Source: Phoebastria nigripes (Eukaryota > Chordata > Aves > Procellariiformes > Diomedeidae). Taken from it: DNA of 64,000 nucleotides. The notes below the pieces were generated by a model, which saw only the letters and a program-made list of their open reading frames with translations, was not told the DNA's origin and did not search any database. The position numbers and the translations under genes are program-made. The DNA is taken from assembly GCA_035582835.1 (NCBI GenBank), contig JAYKAV010003365.1, forward strand, positions 2,487,976 to 2,551,975, read 5' to 3'. Below are positions 21,486 to 33,042 of this stretch, one piece after another (position 1 is the stretch's first letter; the number at the start of each line of letters is the position of its first letter).

Positions 21486-24362
21486 GTCTCTGCCTCAGGG
21501 AATTTATGAATCATAATGTAACTCTAAGTAGATCTAGTGGCTGTAAAATTCAATCCTGTCTTTAATAGCAGTGAGGCAGGAGAAGGCGAAAGGTGAGCCC
21601 TAACCTACTTTTGAAAGGGTCACGTCAAGGGCATGGAAAAAAGCCTTTCAATTGTTCTTACAACTCTGGGGAATGAGACTGTAATGAAAGGCAGTAAAAT
21701 CTTAATCACAACTGCATTGCTGGAGTTAGGAATTAAATATAATTTTGCCTATACCTGTGGTTTAACAATATGAAGGCTTCAGGGACTACACTGGTGCAAA
21801 GACCTCCCTTCTCCTTCCTGTTATCAACACCATCAACATCTAGGTACTAACGCTCATCTAACTATATGTGGGGCTATGTTGTGAGCTGGATCAAGGAACT
21901 GCTCCAGGTTAAAAATAACCCAGCAAAAATAAACTAATTAATAAGCTCACAGTATGCACACTTAATAGCAGAGGTTAGTGTTTGCAAAATGCTGGGAGAG
22001 CCTCGTATGACTGGCATTATATAAGTATAAAGCACTTAGTAATTCCCAGCTATTATTATGTAGTGTTGCTATTTATTACTGAGGGTTCAGTCTCTTGTTT
22101 GCATCTAGGTGTACATCAGAGAGACTTCACGCACAGGCTGTGCAGCCAGGTGGTTGGCTCACAGCTCTGCCTCCTTCACTCACTGAGGTTGGCTTAGCTC
22201 AGACTTCCCTGTGGCCCAGCCACAACTGCTCACTCCAGTTTAGCAGCTGTAGAGGCTGAAGCCTCAAGTGTTAATTGCTCTATTACATTAATGTGAAACT
22301 AGAGGGATGGAGTGGAAAATCACAGCCATTGTCTTTTCATTTACCCTAATTGACCAAGCGACAGTAAAAGAGTGGCCTGGAGAAAGCCTCTTCTTATAAT
22401 ACATTGGCACTAATTAAGAATTTTAACAGAGGGATTTTTAAAATTCTTTACATCCCCTTAGTAATGTAGCTTCAAAGCTATCACTGAGAGAGGATTTTGT
22501 ACCATTTAGGTAGTTAGCAGCAAAAGGCAGAGATCACAGCTGTACAGCTCAACGTTGGCAGCAGGTTTGCAGCTGACTGTGGAGAAGACCCAGCACTATT
22601 GATGGTCACAGCCGTGCCCAAACCATGAGGGCATTCTCCCTTCATATGCTGTATCTGGATCAAAGAGCAGAGGGAAAACAGACTTCCTATGGGATGGAGC
22701 AAAGTTTGTGGCTTGTATTATGTCACCATAGCCCAGAGAGTTACACTGCTCTGTGACACATCCAAGGACTGCCCTTCAGACAAGAGGTATGTTCTTCCTT
22801 TGAACATGGGTCACCAGAGAATAGTTTTGCATTTAAAGAAAGAATCATGAAAAATATGATCTGTGGCTTCATTATTGTTTGTCTTCCTCTGTATATATAT
22901 ATTCTTTTCTCCATATTACCTTAGCATTAAACCCTGTAAGTTTACTGAGGCAAGACCTCATTAACTTCAATGAAAAGGGTTTTCTCTTCTTTCTTTTCTT
23001 TCAAATAAAGACTGAGGGCTTCTATTTTGGTTCCTGCAGCAAGGAGTAACNGGGCACAGTGCACTCCATCACTTTGCCATGAACCATTACTGTCCCCATT
23101 CTCCAGCCACACAGCTTGGTGAAGGAAAAGTGGGGAGAAACAGACTTCACTTTCTCCGATGCTAAACATTTCAGGTGTGCAGGTCTAGAGGAAAAATAAG
23201 TTCTGTGTAAAGCTGACAGCTACTTGCCTCATGGAGCAATGGGAAAGCAGCACCAGTGGCCTGGGGTTTTGGGCTGGGAATAACATTTGCAGACAGGATG
23301 TGCTGTTGGGCTTGCAGCCCTCAGTTTCAAGGTGGCCTTAGACACACAAAGTTATTCCCTTCTAAAGTGTTACACCTCAGCAAATACAACCACTAATGTG
23401 ACTCATTGAGTAGANTATCAAAGCAGCATATAAGCAAAGAGACTATATACTAGTAGAAACTAAGTTAGATGTTGTTCCAGCTATGTATTTTGTGCTGTTG
23501 CTAATGTATTTTATGCCCTGGTGCATGTCCATGTCTTGTGCGTGCCACAATTAAATAAGCAGTTCTGCCATGCAAATTTTGCNCTCCTAAGAAAATGTGA
23601 AGAGGATAATATAAGGGCTATGTTTACAGCCTATAGCACAGCAGACTGTCTACTTACTACATGCTAGGCTTTTCAAGTAACCCCTAGGGACAGGCTGCAA
23701 TTACAGCTCTTCCTTTGCAGTAACATACTGCACATTTTCTTGCTTAACGGATTTCTTTCTTTTAAGGAGGTTTGTAACAGGGAAGGTTGAATTCAAAGCT
23801 GCTGATTTAACCAAGACAGAATGGGCCATAGTAGATTCTCAGGTTATAAGTCAGCTAAAAGTAAATCTCAGCTGATCTCAACTCAAGGCCTACCAAGCAT
23901 TCTTGACTATTTTCAGAGTGTAGTTACACAAGTATTTTCTTCAGNGTTCTGTCCAGCACAGGAAGTTCCCACACTCTTCTCCTACCCCACCTGTTTGTCC
24001 CCGTCCCTGTGCTGCTCTTGGCTGTCTCCTCAGTGCCAACTGGCAATGAAAGTGCCTATGCAACTTTCTGGGGGCCGATGCTGTAGAGGGAATCCTAGCA
24101 ATGACCCTGATTAAAAAATTAAATCCTGCATACACTGTGTTCTCAGAAGTGTGTGCAGGCCAAACTGATACACCTCTGGATACAAAGAGCCTGAATGAGA
24201 TGGAATTCTAGCAGAGGTCCATGTTCTTACTGATAGCATCAAGATGGATGAGAGAGAAGCATGACCAATGACACATTTAGAGATGCTGAATTTGGTTCTA
24301 CATAACCACAAAGCTAATGCTTTTCATTTGACCTCATCCTGGCATTAAACCAATCCATGTGA
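21486..24362. other. Unique non-coding sequence flanking the ERV
   Basis: No gene recognised. Ambiguous bases become more frequent from 23.05 kb as the LTR element is approached. Nothing else notable. Confidence 0.5.
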
Positions 24363-24957
24363 TGTGCTGGTTTTGGCTGGGGTAGAGTTAATTTTCTTCA
24401 TAGTAGCTAGTATGGGTCTATGTTTTGGATTTGTGCTGGAAATGGTATTGATAAAACAGGGATGTTTTCATTATTGCTGAGCAGTGCTTACACAGAGTCA
24501 AGGCCTTTTCTGCTCCTCACACCACCCCACAAGTGAGTAGGCTGCAGGTGCACAAGGAGTTGGGAGGGGACACGGCTGGGACAGCTGACCCCAACTGACC
24601 AAAGGGATATTCCATACCATGTGACATCATGCTCAGCATATAAAGCTGGGGGAAGAAGAANGAAGNGGGGGACGTTNGGAGTGATGGCCTTTGTCTTCCC
24701 AAGTAACCGTTACATGTGATGGAGCCCTGCTTTCCTGGAGATGGCTGAACACCTGCCTGCCAATGGGAAGTAGTGAAAGAATTCCTTGTTTTGCTTTGCT
24801 TGTGTGCATGGCTTTTGCTTTACCTTTTAAACTGTCTTTATCTCAACCCATGAGTTTTCTCACTTTTACTCTTCCAATTCTCTCCCCCATCCCACTGTGG
24901 GGGAGTGAGTGAGTGGCTGTGTGGTGCTTAGTTGCTGGCTGGGGTTAAACCACGACA
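24363..24957 (+). mobile_element. ERVK-like LTR, copy 1 (5' LTR)
   Basis: A 595-bp LTR that begins TGTGCTGG and ends CCACGACA, i.e. bounded by TG...CA. It has a TATA box (TATAAAG at 24639-24645), and the place where copy 2 has ATTAAA reads TTTTAAA here (near 24826). It is followed directly by a leader with a primer-binding site. It matches LTR copy 2 (26548-27142) with roughly 30 differences by eye, about 95% identity. No 3' partner with a matching target duplication is visible, because the downstream structure is rearranged. Confidence 0.92.
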
Positions 24958-24965
24958 GTCCTTTT

Positions 24966-24983
24966 TGGTGCCCAACGTGGGGC
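24966..24983 (+). other. Primer-binding site, tRNA-Lys(1,2) type
   Basis: The 18 bases TGGTGCCCAACGTGGGGC lie 8 bp after the LTR end. They match the lysine-1,2 tRNA primer site used by class II / betaretrovirus-like elements (TGGCGCCCAACGTGGGGC) except for one transition. This places the family in ERV class II rather than ERVL or the gamma-like class I. Confidence 0.85.
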
Positions 24984-25307
24984 TCGAAGGGTTTGAGATA
25001 ACGACAGATTTGANTGGAATGTGCTAGATCAAATTTATAGCTGTTATTGCTGTTTAGCTGTTAATTGGCAGGCTTCTGTGCTTGCCATGGGGCTTGCTTG
25101 CCTTACTGTATGTTAGAGTCTAGTGCTTGTTAGTGGCTGCTTTTTGCTTTCACTGCTTGCTGTACTGCTGTACTGCTTATCATCTGACTCTGCTGTGCCT
25201 GGGAACATTTTGATAACAGCAATGGCCATGCGCCTGGGTTGGCAGATGGCCAGGACATCCCTGCTGTTTCTGTGCTGCTGTACTGGACAGGCTGGAACTC
25301 CAGTATG

Positions 25308-25884
25308 AACTCGAGTCAAAGGGACTGTGACCTGTGGATGAGTCCACGTGGGAGCAGGACACCCCGAAGCATCTGTGGCCATGAAAAAGCCCGTGCTAGA
25401 GCAGGTACATCTCGAAGTGTCTGTGGCTGTGATTATGTCTGTGCTGCAGCAGGTATACCTCTGAAGGGATTGTGGCCAAAGGGTAAGTCCACGCTGGAGA
25501 AGGTACACCTCGAAGCATCTGTGGCTGTGGATAAGCCCATGCTGCAGCAGGTACACCTTGAAGTGTCAGTGGCTGTGCATGAGGTCATGCTGGAGCACCT
25601 CAAAGTGTGTGGCCATGGATAAGCCCACAACAGAGCACGTACTTCCCTGGAGGGACTGCAGCCATGGGTAAGGCCATGTTGGAGCAAGTTTACTTCTGAA
25701 GGGACTGTGGCTGTGGGTAAGGCCACACTGGAGCCNGCGCACCTCAAAGCGACTGTGGCTGTGGATAAGTCTATGCCGCAGCAGGTATACCCCTGGAGAG
25801 ACTGTGGCTCATAGGTAAGGCTCCACTTGGAGCAGGTACAACCCTAAGGGACTGCAGTCTGTGGGTAAGTCCAAGCTGGAGCAG
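25308..25884 (+). repeat. Minisatellite, about 12 copies of a 48-bp unit
   Basis: Each unit runs roughly 'gtacacctcgaagcatctgt' then 'ggctgtggataagcccatgc' and 'tgcagcag'. Unit length stays close to 48 bp, with one shortened copy near 25598. Because 48 is a multiple of three, the best-preserved units (about 25500-25600) read as a 16-residue repeat of the type VHLEVSVAV...MLQQ, but other units shift frame or hold stops. The array lies in the leader/gag position of the ERV. Confidence 0.88.
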
Positions 25885-25886
25885 GG

Positions 25887-26203
25887 GCAAGGGGATGAGT
25901 TCACTGCAATGTTAAACCCAATGGTCTGGTCCAAAGGGACCAGAGGTGGAGATGATTGTAACGGAAATACCTTTAAATTGTTGTAACCCGGGATTTGGTT
26001 GTATGTTATCGGAATTAACTATAGCAGGAACTCCTTGTTGCTAGCCAGGCTAGGAGCAAGGGGAGGAGTTCATTGCAATGTTAAACACTATAACCTGGCC
26101 CAAAGGGACCAGGGGTGGAGATTGTAATGGATACACCTTTAAATTGTTGTAACCCATGATTTGAGTTGCANGTTATAGGAATTACAATAGCAGGAACTAC
26201 CTG
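25887..26203 (+). repeat. 169-bp direct duplication in the ERV interior
   Basis: Copy A starts at 25887 and copy B at 26056, both beginning 'gcaagggga(t/g)gagttca' and running through 'caaagggaccag', 'cctttaaattgttgtaaccc' and 'agcaggaact'. Differences between copies are scattered substitutions and small indels, so the duplication is not recent. Confidence 0.85.
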
Positions 26204-26531
26204 AACCAATGGAGGAGAAGTCTTACAAGAAGCAGTGCAAGTGCAGCTGTGACCCGTCCTGAGCTGGCTTTGGTGCCCAGTAACTCCATGCAACACACCA
26301 CCTCTCCTGACCTGAGTGACCACCATAACAGATGGAGCCCAAAGTCATGGACTAAATGAACTCAATGGACATTTGTGAACATTTATGGACATTTTACAGA
26401 CATTTTACAGCGGTGGTCCATAGACTAAGGGGATGATATCTGTGTATTGTACCAAAGGATGGGAAGGGGTGTGGTGGCTAATGAGTTTATATTGGATATT
26501 GTGGTACCTGAGCATGATGTAAATGGTATTG

Positions 26532-26547
26532 AATAAGGGGTGGAGAA
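26532..26547 (+). other. Polypurine tract
   Basis: 'aataaggggtggagaa' immediately precedes the second LTR. It is the expected site for plus-strand priming in reverse transcription and supports reading 26548 as the true LTR start. Confidence 0.7.
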
Positions 26548-27142
26548 TGTGCTGGTTTGGCTGGGGTAGAGTTAATTTTCTTCATAGAAGCTAGTATGGG
26601 TCTATGTTTTGGATTTGTGCTGGAAACGGTATTGATAACACAGGGATGTTTTTGTTATTGCTGAGCAGGGCTTACACAGAGTCAAGGCCTTTTCTGCTCC
26701 TCACACCACCCCACAAGTGAGTAGGCTGCGGGTGCACAAGAAGTTGGGAGGGGACACAGCTGGGACAGCTGACCCCAACTGACCAAAGGGATATTCCATA
26801 CCATNTGACATCATGCTCAGCATATAAAGCTGGGGGAAGAAGAAGGAAGCAGGGTACATTCAGAGTGATGGTGTTTTTTCTTCCCAAGTTACCGTTATGC
26901 ATGATGGAGCCCTGCTTTCCTGGAGATGGCTGAACACCTGCCTGCCAATGGGAAGTAGTGAATGAATTCCTTGTTTTGCTTTGCTTGCATGCGTGGCTTT
27001 TGCTTTACCTATTAAACTGTCTTTATCTCAACCCATGAGTTTTCTCACTTTTACCCTTCCAATTCTCTCCCCCATCCCACTGTGGGGGAGTGAGCGAGCA
27101 GCTGTGTGGTGCTTAGTTGCTGGCTGGGGTTAAACCACGACA
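26548..27142 (+). mobile_element. ERVK-like LTR, copy 2
   Basis: A 595-bp LTR with the same termini as copy 1. It has TATAAAG in the same place and a good polyadenylation signal ATTAAA at 27011-27016. It is preceded by a polypurine tract, as a 3' LTR should be, yet followed by a primer-binding site, as a 5' LTR should be. It is therefore shared between two element units. Confidence 0.92.
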
Positions 27143-27260
27143 GTCCTTTTTGGCGCCCATCGTGGGGCTCGAAGGGTTTGAGATAATGACAGATTTGACT
27201 GGAATGTGCTACATCGAATTTATAGCTGTTGTTGCTGTTTAGCTATTAACTGGCAGGCTC
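27143..27260 (+). mobile_element. Second leader with primer site, truncated
   Basis: After LTR copy 2 the sequence repeats the first leader (24958-25075): a lysine-type primer site (TGGCGCCCATCGTGGGGC, 27151-27168), then 'ctcgaagggtttgagataa', 'gacagatttgactggaatg' and 'tggcaggct'. Similarity stops abruptly near 27260 and unique DNA follows. This marks the start of a second unit in tandem whose remainder is missing. Confidence 0.9.
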
Positions 27261-30200
27261 CAATGTTAGGTGGCTAAAAGGTTGATGTGACCCAGGGTAA
27301 ATATGGTGATGATTATGCACGGAATATAAATAACCTATATAAAGGGTACCAATACATAAAATGCATATTTTTCTTTAAAGAGAGATGAAGAAAATATTTA
27401 CTACCTTATTAAATCAAAAGAAATATGTAATTAAAAAGCAATCACTAGCTTCAGAGCTGCAATAAGCCTCTTTATTAGGTATTAATAATTTTACTAGGTA
27501 CTGGATTGCTGGAGGGCTGGGACCATATGAGTTGGTAATAAACCATCTTGATACATCATGTTCTTTCAGTCTTGCCAATGTGTCATTTGCTGTGCAGGCA
27601 CTAGGAATGTTATACATCTGAACTAAAGCAAGTGAAAAGACCCTACCAATCCTGAAACCCTCTTACCGGCCTGGGCAAATTAATATTGAGGGCACTGACT
27701 TAAGAAGAAAAGATGCATTTTGATGTGTATTCATATGAGAAAAATGTAGCACACAGTAAAACTGACTCCTGGTCAAAAACTGAAGAGGTATGCCTAAAAC
27801 CTTCTAAATGCAAGAGGGGTTATGGGGGCCTGTTTTCTCTATTGGTCAGCATAGCCACTCTTGCTGGGACAATACTTATCAGGTGATATCAGTGTCATAT
27901 GCCATATGAAAACTGTTGAGATTTTATATTAAGCTCTAATTCTGACCAAAAAATGAGTCACAAAGTAAAACCAGTCTGATGCTAGATCCAAACATGTTCT
28001 GTGTAGTTCATTATTGCTGACGACTCCTGGGAAGAAAAATGACCATTAAGAATTGATCCCACACATCCCATCTCCCCCACTCCCTCCAACCATGGAAACA
28101 GATCTGGACATGTGGGCCTTCCCCGTTCTGGAAAAAACAGCTCTTGGCTTTCAGTGGGATTATGGCCCATGTATCCAAATCTGTTAGCAAGATGACATCA
28201 ATGAATTTGAAATGTTGTTCTTATGTTAATGCTTCTCTAATTAGCAATGTTTGAAGTAGCTCTGCTAAACTAAGAACATATCCTAACCTCAAGCCAAAAC
28301 TCAATCCAACCCCTCTTTTGAAAAATTTCAGTTACCATTATTTTCTTTGTCAACATCATCTTCCAGAGCACAACCCACAACTCCCAAGAAAGAAGACAAA
28401 TCGTCTTTAAGCACCTTCTGCTTTAACATAAAATAATCATGTATAAATTAGGGCCTCAAAACATTTCTGCAAGCATTTTCACCTATGGCTCAATAGTTTC
28501 AAGAACATTTTCAGCTTCTACAACTGACTTACCAATATCTCAATGCAATAAAAAGTACTAAAGAGCAAAGGAGTTCAACAACAACTTGTGTACCTCCAAA
28601 TAATTTTTTTATCTGTGGGAGGACTGTAACAGAAACAGCAGCAGTGACATAAAAGAACCAAAAAACTGCAGTTCAGACTTTCCATTATGGCAGTGGTTGT
28701 GGAGGTGGGGCACTCTAGAAACATCCTCTCTCGGGCTTGTTCATACAGACATGTTTACTTTCAAGCTGATGTATTTCAGTATCTATTCTATTAATACATC
28801 TTTCCAGGAGTATACTCATACTCTGTTTAAGGTTAGCAATAAAAACTCACTCAGAAAGGTAGAGATACAGAATAGACATAGTAGTTGAGTTTTTATAGTA
28901 GTGGATCAAGCAGAAACCTACACATATATGCAAAAATTACAAAGCTAAGCAAATCTCCCTGACAGAAGGGTAAGAATGTGACAATCTGCCTGCTGTGCTG
29001 TCATGGAAAGCCGCCTTTTGATGGGAGTAGCTAAGGGTAATATGAATTATAGACAGGTTGATGTATACTTTTTCTTCCCTTTGCTGTGGCATGCTAACCA
29101 TTCTTCTAGTAGTTCAACTTTGACAGAAACATAATGCATTTTAGAACCATTTTGTCATGTAGACTTCATTTGCTTTCTTGTATATTTTAAGAACTGTATG
29201 TTTATTCTCTTTGCATCTATTGTTTTTACAGAGAGTATCTTGGTTTTTTTTTTTCTTCAGAAATTTGACACAGATGTCTTGATTAGAGATAAAAATAAAG
29301 CAATGAAGTGTGTTCAAGAGAAAGTGACACACCATCCATTATATGAGATTTGCATAGTAGGAAGATTTTTATCTTAAAACATGGATTGCCGGTGATCTTG
29401 AATCAGCTAGGTTCCACATCGTTGTACAAAGGGCATCAGCTCCTGGTAAGCCCACCTTATTATTACTAATACTTTCTTGACCTAGATAGGGTTTTGATTG
29501 TATTCTAAGTGAATATTCAGATCAGGTCTATATGGAGATGAACATCTTCGGCAATTAGTCACTTAGCCAGGTTACAAAGCCATGTATGAATGCATATGAA
29601 GGCGTGCTCTGCAAGTAACCAAACCACTTGTCTAATTATATGACAATCATTGTGGCAAACCATACACAATTGTTCAAACCACTGCATATGTGTTTTCCAT
29701 AAAAAGAAATACAAAGGAAAATATATTTTATGACACTGCCTTTAACAATATTGTGTTTTGCTGCATAAGCACTCATTTGATGGCTAAGTCATAACTTAAC
29801 ATCTCTCCTTTGGTTGGTTTTAGCCATTATTCATTTTAATCCTTAAGACTCATAACGTATTACTAATGTTAAAAGATACTAAACAGCTAGGCCAGAGGCA
29901 GGGTTATTTTCCAAAATCATAAGAAGTAATTTGCTTTTACTTTCTGAATTCTGGAGTTCATTACAATCCTTTCTTTTTGTCCAGAGAACTGCAGTAGCTC
30001 TTCACTATAGCCCAGTTTTGAAAAATGNGTGTCTTTTAAACTTTGTTAGGGAACAGGCAGATGAGTTACTACTTCTGCTATCGCCTGCAATCCTAGTGAT
30101 TATACACTTGCCTCAGATGGATGATTCAGAGAGCTTCCCTAAGCTCATCAGGCCCCTGTATCTTCCAAGAAGAGAAGGGCCTTCAGATTTGCCTCCAAAG

Positions 30201-31407
30201 GGCAAAGCTGGAGAGTCTGGATAAAGTCCCTTCACTCTCAGATGAGCGCTCTTCATCTGATCTGTTTTAGCTGCTTACTTCAGGATGAGAGGAGGTGCAC
30301 TGTAAGCCTGCCTCTCCCTTGACTGATAAGGACGCCTGGACAAGTAGTTCATATGTAGAAGTCTATACTGCAGATATCTGCACGTGGTCAGACAAAGCTC
30401 TCTCTGAATTAGAGATTCACAGACATTATGGTAAGATGCATATACATTCTTGAGACTGAAGCCACACACAGTTGGATCACCTTGTCTGGGATACAAGAAA
30501 AGATACAGCTGGGCTCTTGCGTTCTCTGCTATGTAACCCAGGGAACGAGGAAAGAAACTGAAGAGATTCCGACATTTTATCACAATTGTGCTCTCTTTCT
30601 GGCATTATTATGACAGTATTGGCACAGCTTAGTTCCTTACTGGGGCAACTACATGACAAATATTATTTGCTGATAATTACACAAAACTGTAAATCTTACT
30701 GGAGCTTTCATATTTCCTGATACTAACTGTGTGCAACTAATTTGACTCATGGCACTGTGCAGGTGTGGAGACAGTTATTCAAGTGATACCTGTCGTCTTC
30801 ACATTCTAATAAGTATACTTATGACTAAACCCATGTAGCAATAAAATTTACTGGTAGATTCAGTCACACCACAAACTATCACTTAGTCTCAAATAAACTG
30901 TAGAATTTGACACAATAATTCCTGCTGTGGAGGGAATTAATCCTTTCTTGTTTACCAGAAATTACTTTTTTTCCTATTTATTATTCGGCTGATCATACCA
31001 CATGTTAGAAATAACAAGAGAAAAGTTACATAGTTCTTTTCCTACGTGTTGACAAGTGAGAAGTTTCAGAGGTTCTCCCCAGTCATGGTTCACATTTAAG
31101 CATCCACAGAAATTCTTTCCTGAGGATCAGAGACATGTCCTTGATAAACAGGAACAAATAAACAAACTGAGTCACATGTAATTGGAAACAAAGGTTATGA
31201 TCCTCAATTAAAGCTGATTAAAGTTTGTAAACCCTAATTCCGTATCCTTACCCTGATTTCTGCNGGTTTTTTTTTCTTCCAAGTCCTCACATCAATTTTA
31301 TCATTTTAAAAAACAGTGCTGTTAAGCAGAGTGAAATGTTCGTTCATTGTTTAGACAGCATATGTAAATCCCTTTCTCCTGGGTAATGATGGAAACCATT
31401 GCAGGCT
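27261..31407. other. Unique non-coding sequence
   Basis: AT-rich with no recognised gene. The frame at 29931-30224 (97 codons) has no similarity I can place; frames at 30275-30583 (-) and 30428-30613 (+) overlap each other. Confidence 0.5.
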
Positions 31408-31600
31408 GATCACCTGCCTGCCGATGGGAAGTAGTGAATGAATTCNTTTGCTTTACTTATTAAACTGCCCTTATCTCAACCCACAAGTTTTCTCACTTTT
31501 ACCCTTCTGATTCTGTCCCCCATCCTGCTGGGGGTGGTGGGGTGGTGGTGAGCAAGCGGCTGTGTGGTGCTTGGCTGCCTGCTAGGGTTAAACCACAACA
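31408..31600 (+). mobile_element. ERVK-like LTR fragment, copy 3 (3' part)
   Basis: Starts within the LTR at 'cacctgcctgccgatgggaag' and runs to the terminal 'ttaaaccacaaca'. The ATTAAA signal (31459-31464) is intact. The whole U3 with its TATA box is missing, and about 35 bp around the N at 31446 is deleted relative to copies 1 and 2. The primer site does not follow, so this is a broken solo LTR or a truncated insertion. Confidence 0.88.
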
Positions 31601-32539
31601 GATAGGCATGGTCATGGGCAAATAAAATGTGAGGATACAGCGAGACATTGCTAGCCTAGGATGGTTCTGATGAAGACACAGGAACAAACCGTTTCCAGAA
31701 GCTTGCCCTCGGAAATATCATTAAATGGATTCCAGTGGTATTTTGATGGAGACCCTTCTTCAGTGTGGGCTGACCAGAAACAATCAACTCATACTATGTG
31801 AGACCAAAGACTTGCTTACAAGCATACACTTGCTGCTGGAAGTGGGAACACCCTTGGAATAGTTTTTTCCTTTTACCTTTTTCCTTTTTCAATGTGTAAT
31901 GGGCAAGGGACAGTTATGGCAAGTAGTAACCAAAGTAACTGAGGTCAGGAAAGATGTCAGTAAACCTTAGCTGACCACGGGACAGCAATTCTGCTACTTG
32001 ACTACTTTGAGGTTTAAGAATTTGTTTTTGTTCCGGGTTGAAATGAAACCAGAAATGTTCTATCAGTTGTGTGTACTGGTGGGATGAATGTGTCACTTTA
32101 ATAGCTGGGTGGTGAAGGGGCAGGGCAGGCATGTGGAAGACCCGAGTGCAGCTTCCTGCTCTACCTGATTCAGGACAGGGATTTTCCATTCTACATCAGG
32201 GATTTGAACATGCTTCTCCCACATACTCACTCAGCACCATAGTCAACCAGCTCTGGAGTCTTTCCTTTGCATCTTGTCTCTCCTATTATGAAACTGGATA
32301 GTTCAGTGCAAATGTTTTGAGAAGATGTGAGGAAGCTTCTTGTATAAGATTTTGGGTTCCTCTGCCTTTACAGCCTGCAAGATAAATGGTGTTCTCATGA
32401 TTATTGCAAATCGGGAAAATGCTGAGAATGGCAAAAGCATCTTATCATCCTAAGAGCACTGCTCTGTAGGTAGCAGTTGCAGAGTGTGTTTTCTGTAGAG
32501 GGCACATTTGGACAAAATTGTGGGCGTGTTGCAGAAGTT
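31601..32539. other. Unique non-coding sequence
   Basis: No gene or repeat recognised between the LTR fragment and the second CR1. Confidence 0.5.
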
Positions 32540-33042
32540 CCTGCAAATTCAGGACACAGCTGCTGATAAACTGGAGAGGGAACAACAGAAGTTTACCAAG
32601 AGAGTTAGGAGCACATGACCTGCAAGGAGAAACTGAGGGAGCTGGACTGGTTTACCCTGGGGAAGAGGAGGCTAAAGGGCAATCCAGTAGCAGCCTACAC
32701 TTGCCTAGAGGGGAGTTGCAATGGAGCCAAACTCATCTTGGCAGCCTCAGACATAAACGAGAGGCAACAGCCCCAAGTTGCAGGTTGGGAAGTTCAGGCT
32801 GGACATTAGAAAAAAAAATTTTTTTTTTTCATTAGGAAGGTGGTGCAGCACTTGAGCAGGTCACTAGAGAAGCTGCATCCTTCGACAGGGTGTTCAAGAC
32901 TCAAAGAGACAAAACCGTGGGTGACCTGATCCTGAGTGGGAGGTAGTCTTGCACTGAGTGGGAGGCAGTCTTGCACTGAGTGGGAGGCTGGACTAGACTG
33001 TCTTTAGAAGTCCCTTCTAATGAACAGTTCTATGATTCTGTT
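32540..33042 (+). mobile_element. CR1 LINE, 5'-truncated 3' end (second subfamily)
   Basis: Recognised by 'aactgagggagctggactgg', 'ggggaagaggaggct', 'gttcaggctggacattag', and the end 'tctatgattctg'. The order and 3' repeats are those of CR1, but the sequence differs from the copy at 0.77 kb and is more worn. Within it are an A9/T12 run at 32810-32830 and a 22-bp tandem repeat at 32934-32990. The open frames here (32518-32835, 32615-32809) are CR1 shadows. Confidence 0.85.
32934..32990 (+). repeat. 22-bp tandem repeat, 2.6 copies, inside CR1
   Basis: 'gagtgggaggtagtcttgca' plus 'ct' is repeated at 32934, 32956 and partly at 32978 with one substitution between the two full units. It is a local expansion within the CR1 tail. 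Confidence 0.9.

Larger units (their letters stand above)
24958..26547 (+). mobile_element. Interior of a short non-autonomous ERVK-like element
   Basis: About 1.6 kb between two LTRs. It starts with the leader and primer site, has a 12-unit minisatellite in the middle (25308-25884), a 169-bp duplication (25887-26203), a short block of 'ggacattt' repeats (26365-26410) and ends in a purine-rich tract against the second LTR. I see no gag, protease, pol or env sequence; a full class II interior is normally 5-8 kb. Either an internal deletion removed the genes or this is an LTR-driven non-autonomous family that depends on enzymes supplied elsewhere. The frames inside (25239-25622 +, 25113-25556 -, 25433-25747 -) follow the repeats and are not recognised proteins. 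Confidence 0.85.

Noticed and set aside
24691..24912. LTR frame of 73 codons, also seen on the minus strand at 36168-36386
   Set aside because: The two frames are alike only because both are the same part of the LTR; they lie in R/U5 and are not known LTR-encoded proteins.
27261..27300. 3' target-site duplication for the tandem ERV
   Set aside because: Sequence after the truncated leader shares no 5-6-bp word with the bases before 24363, so the 3' boundary is a deletion or rearrangement, not an integration edge.
32518..32835. 105-codon frame
   Set aside because: A shadow frame in the CR1 3' end, terminated in an A/T run.
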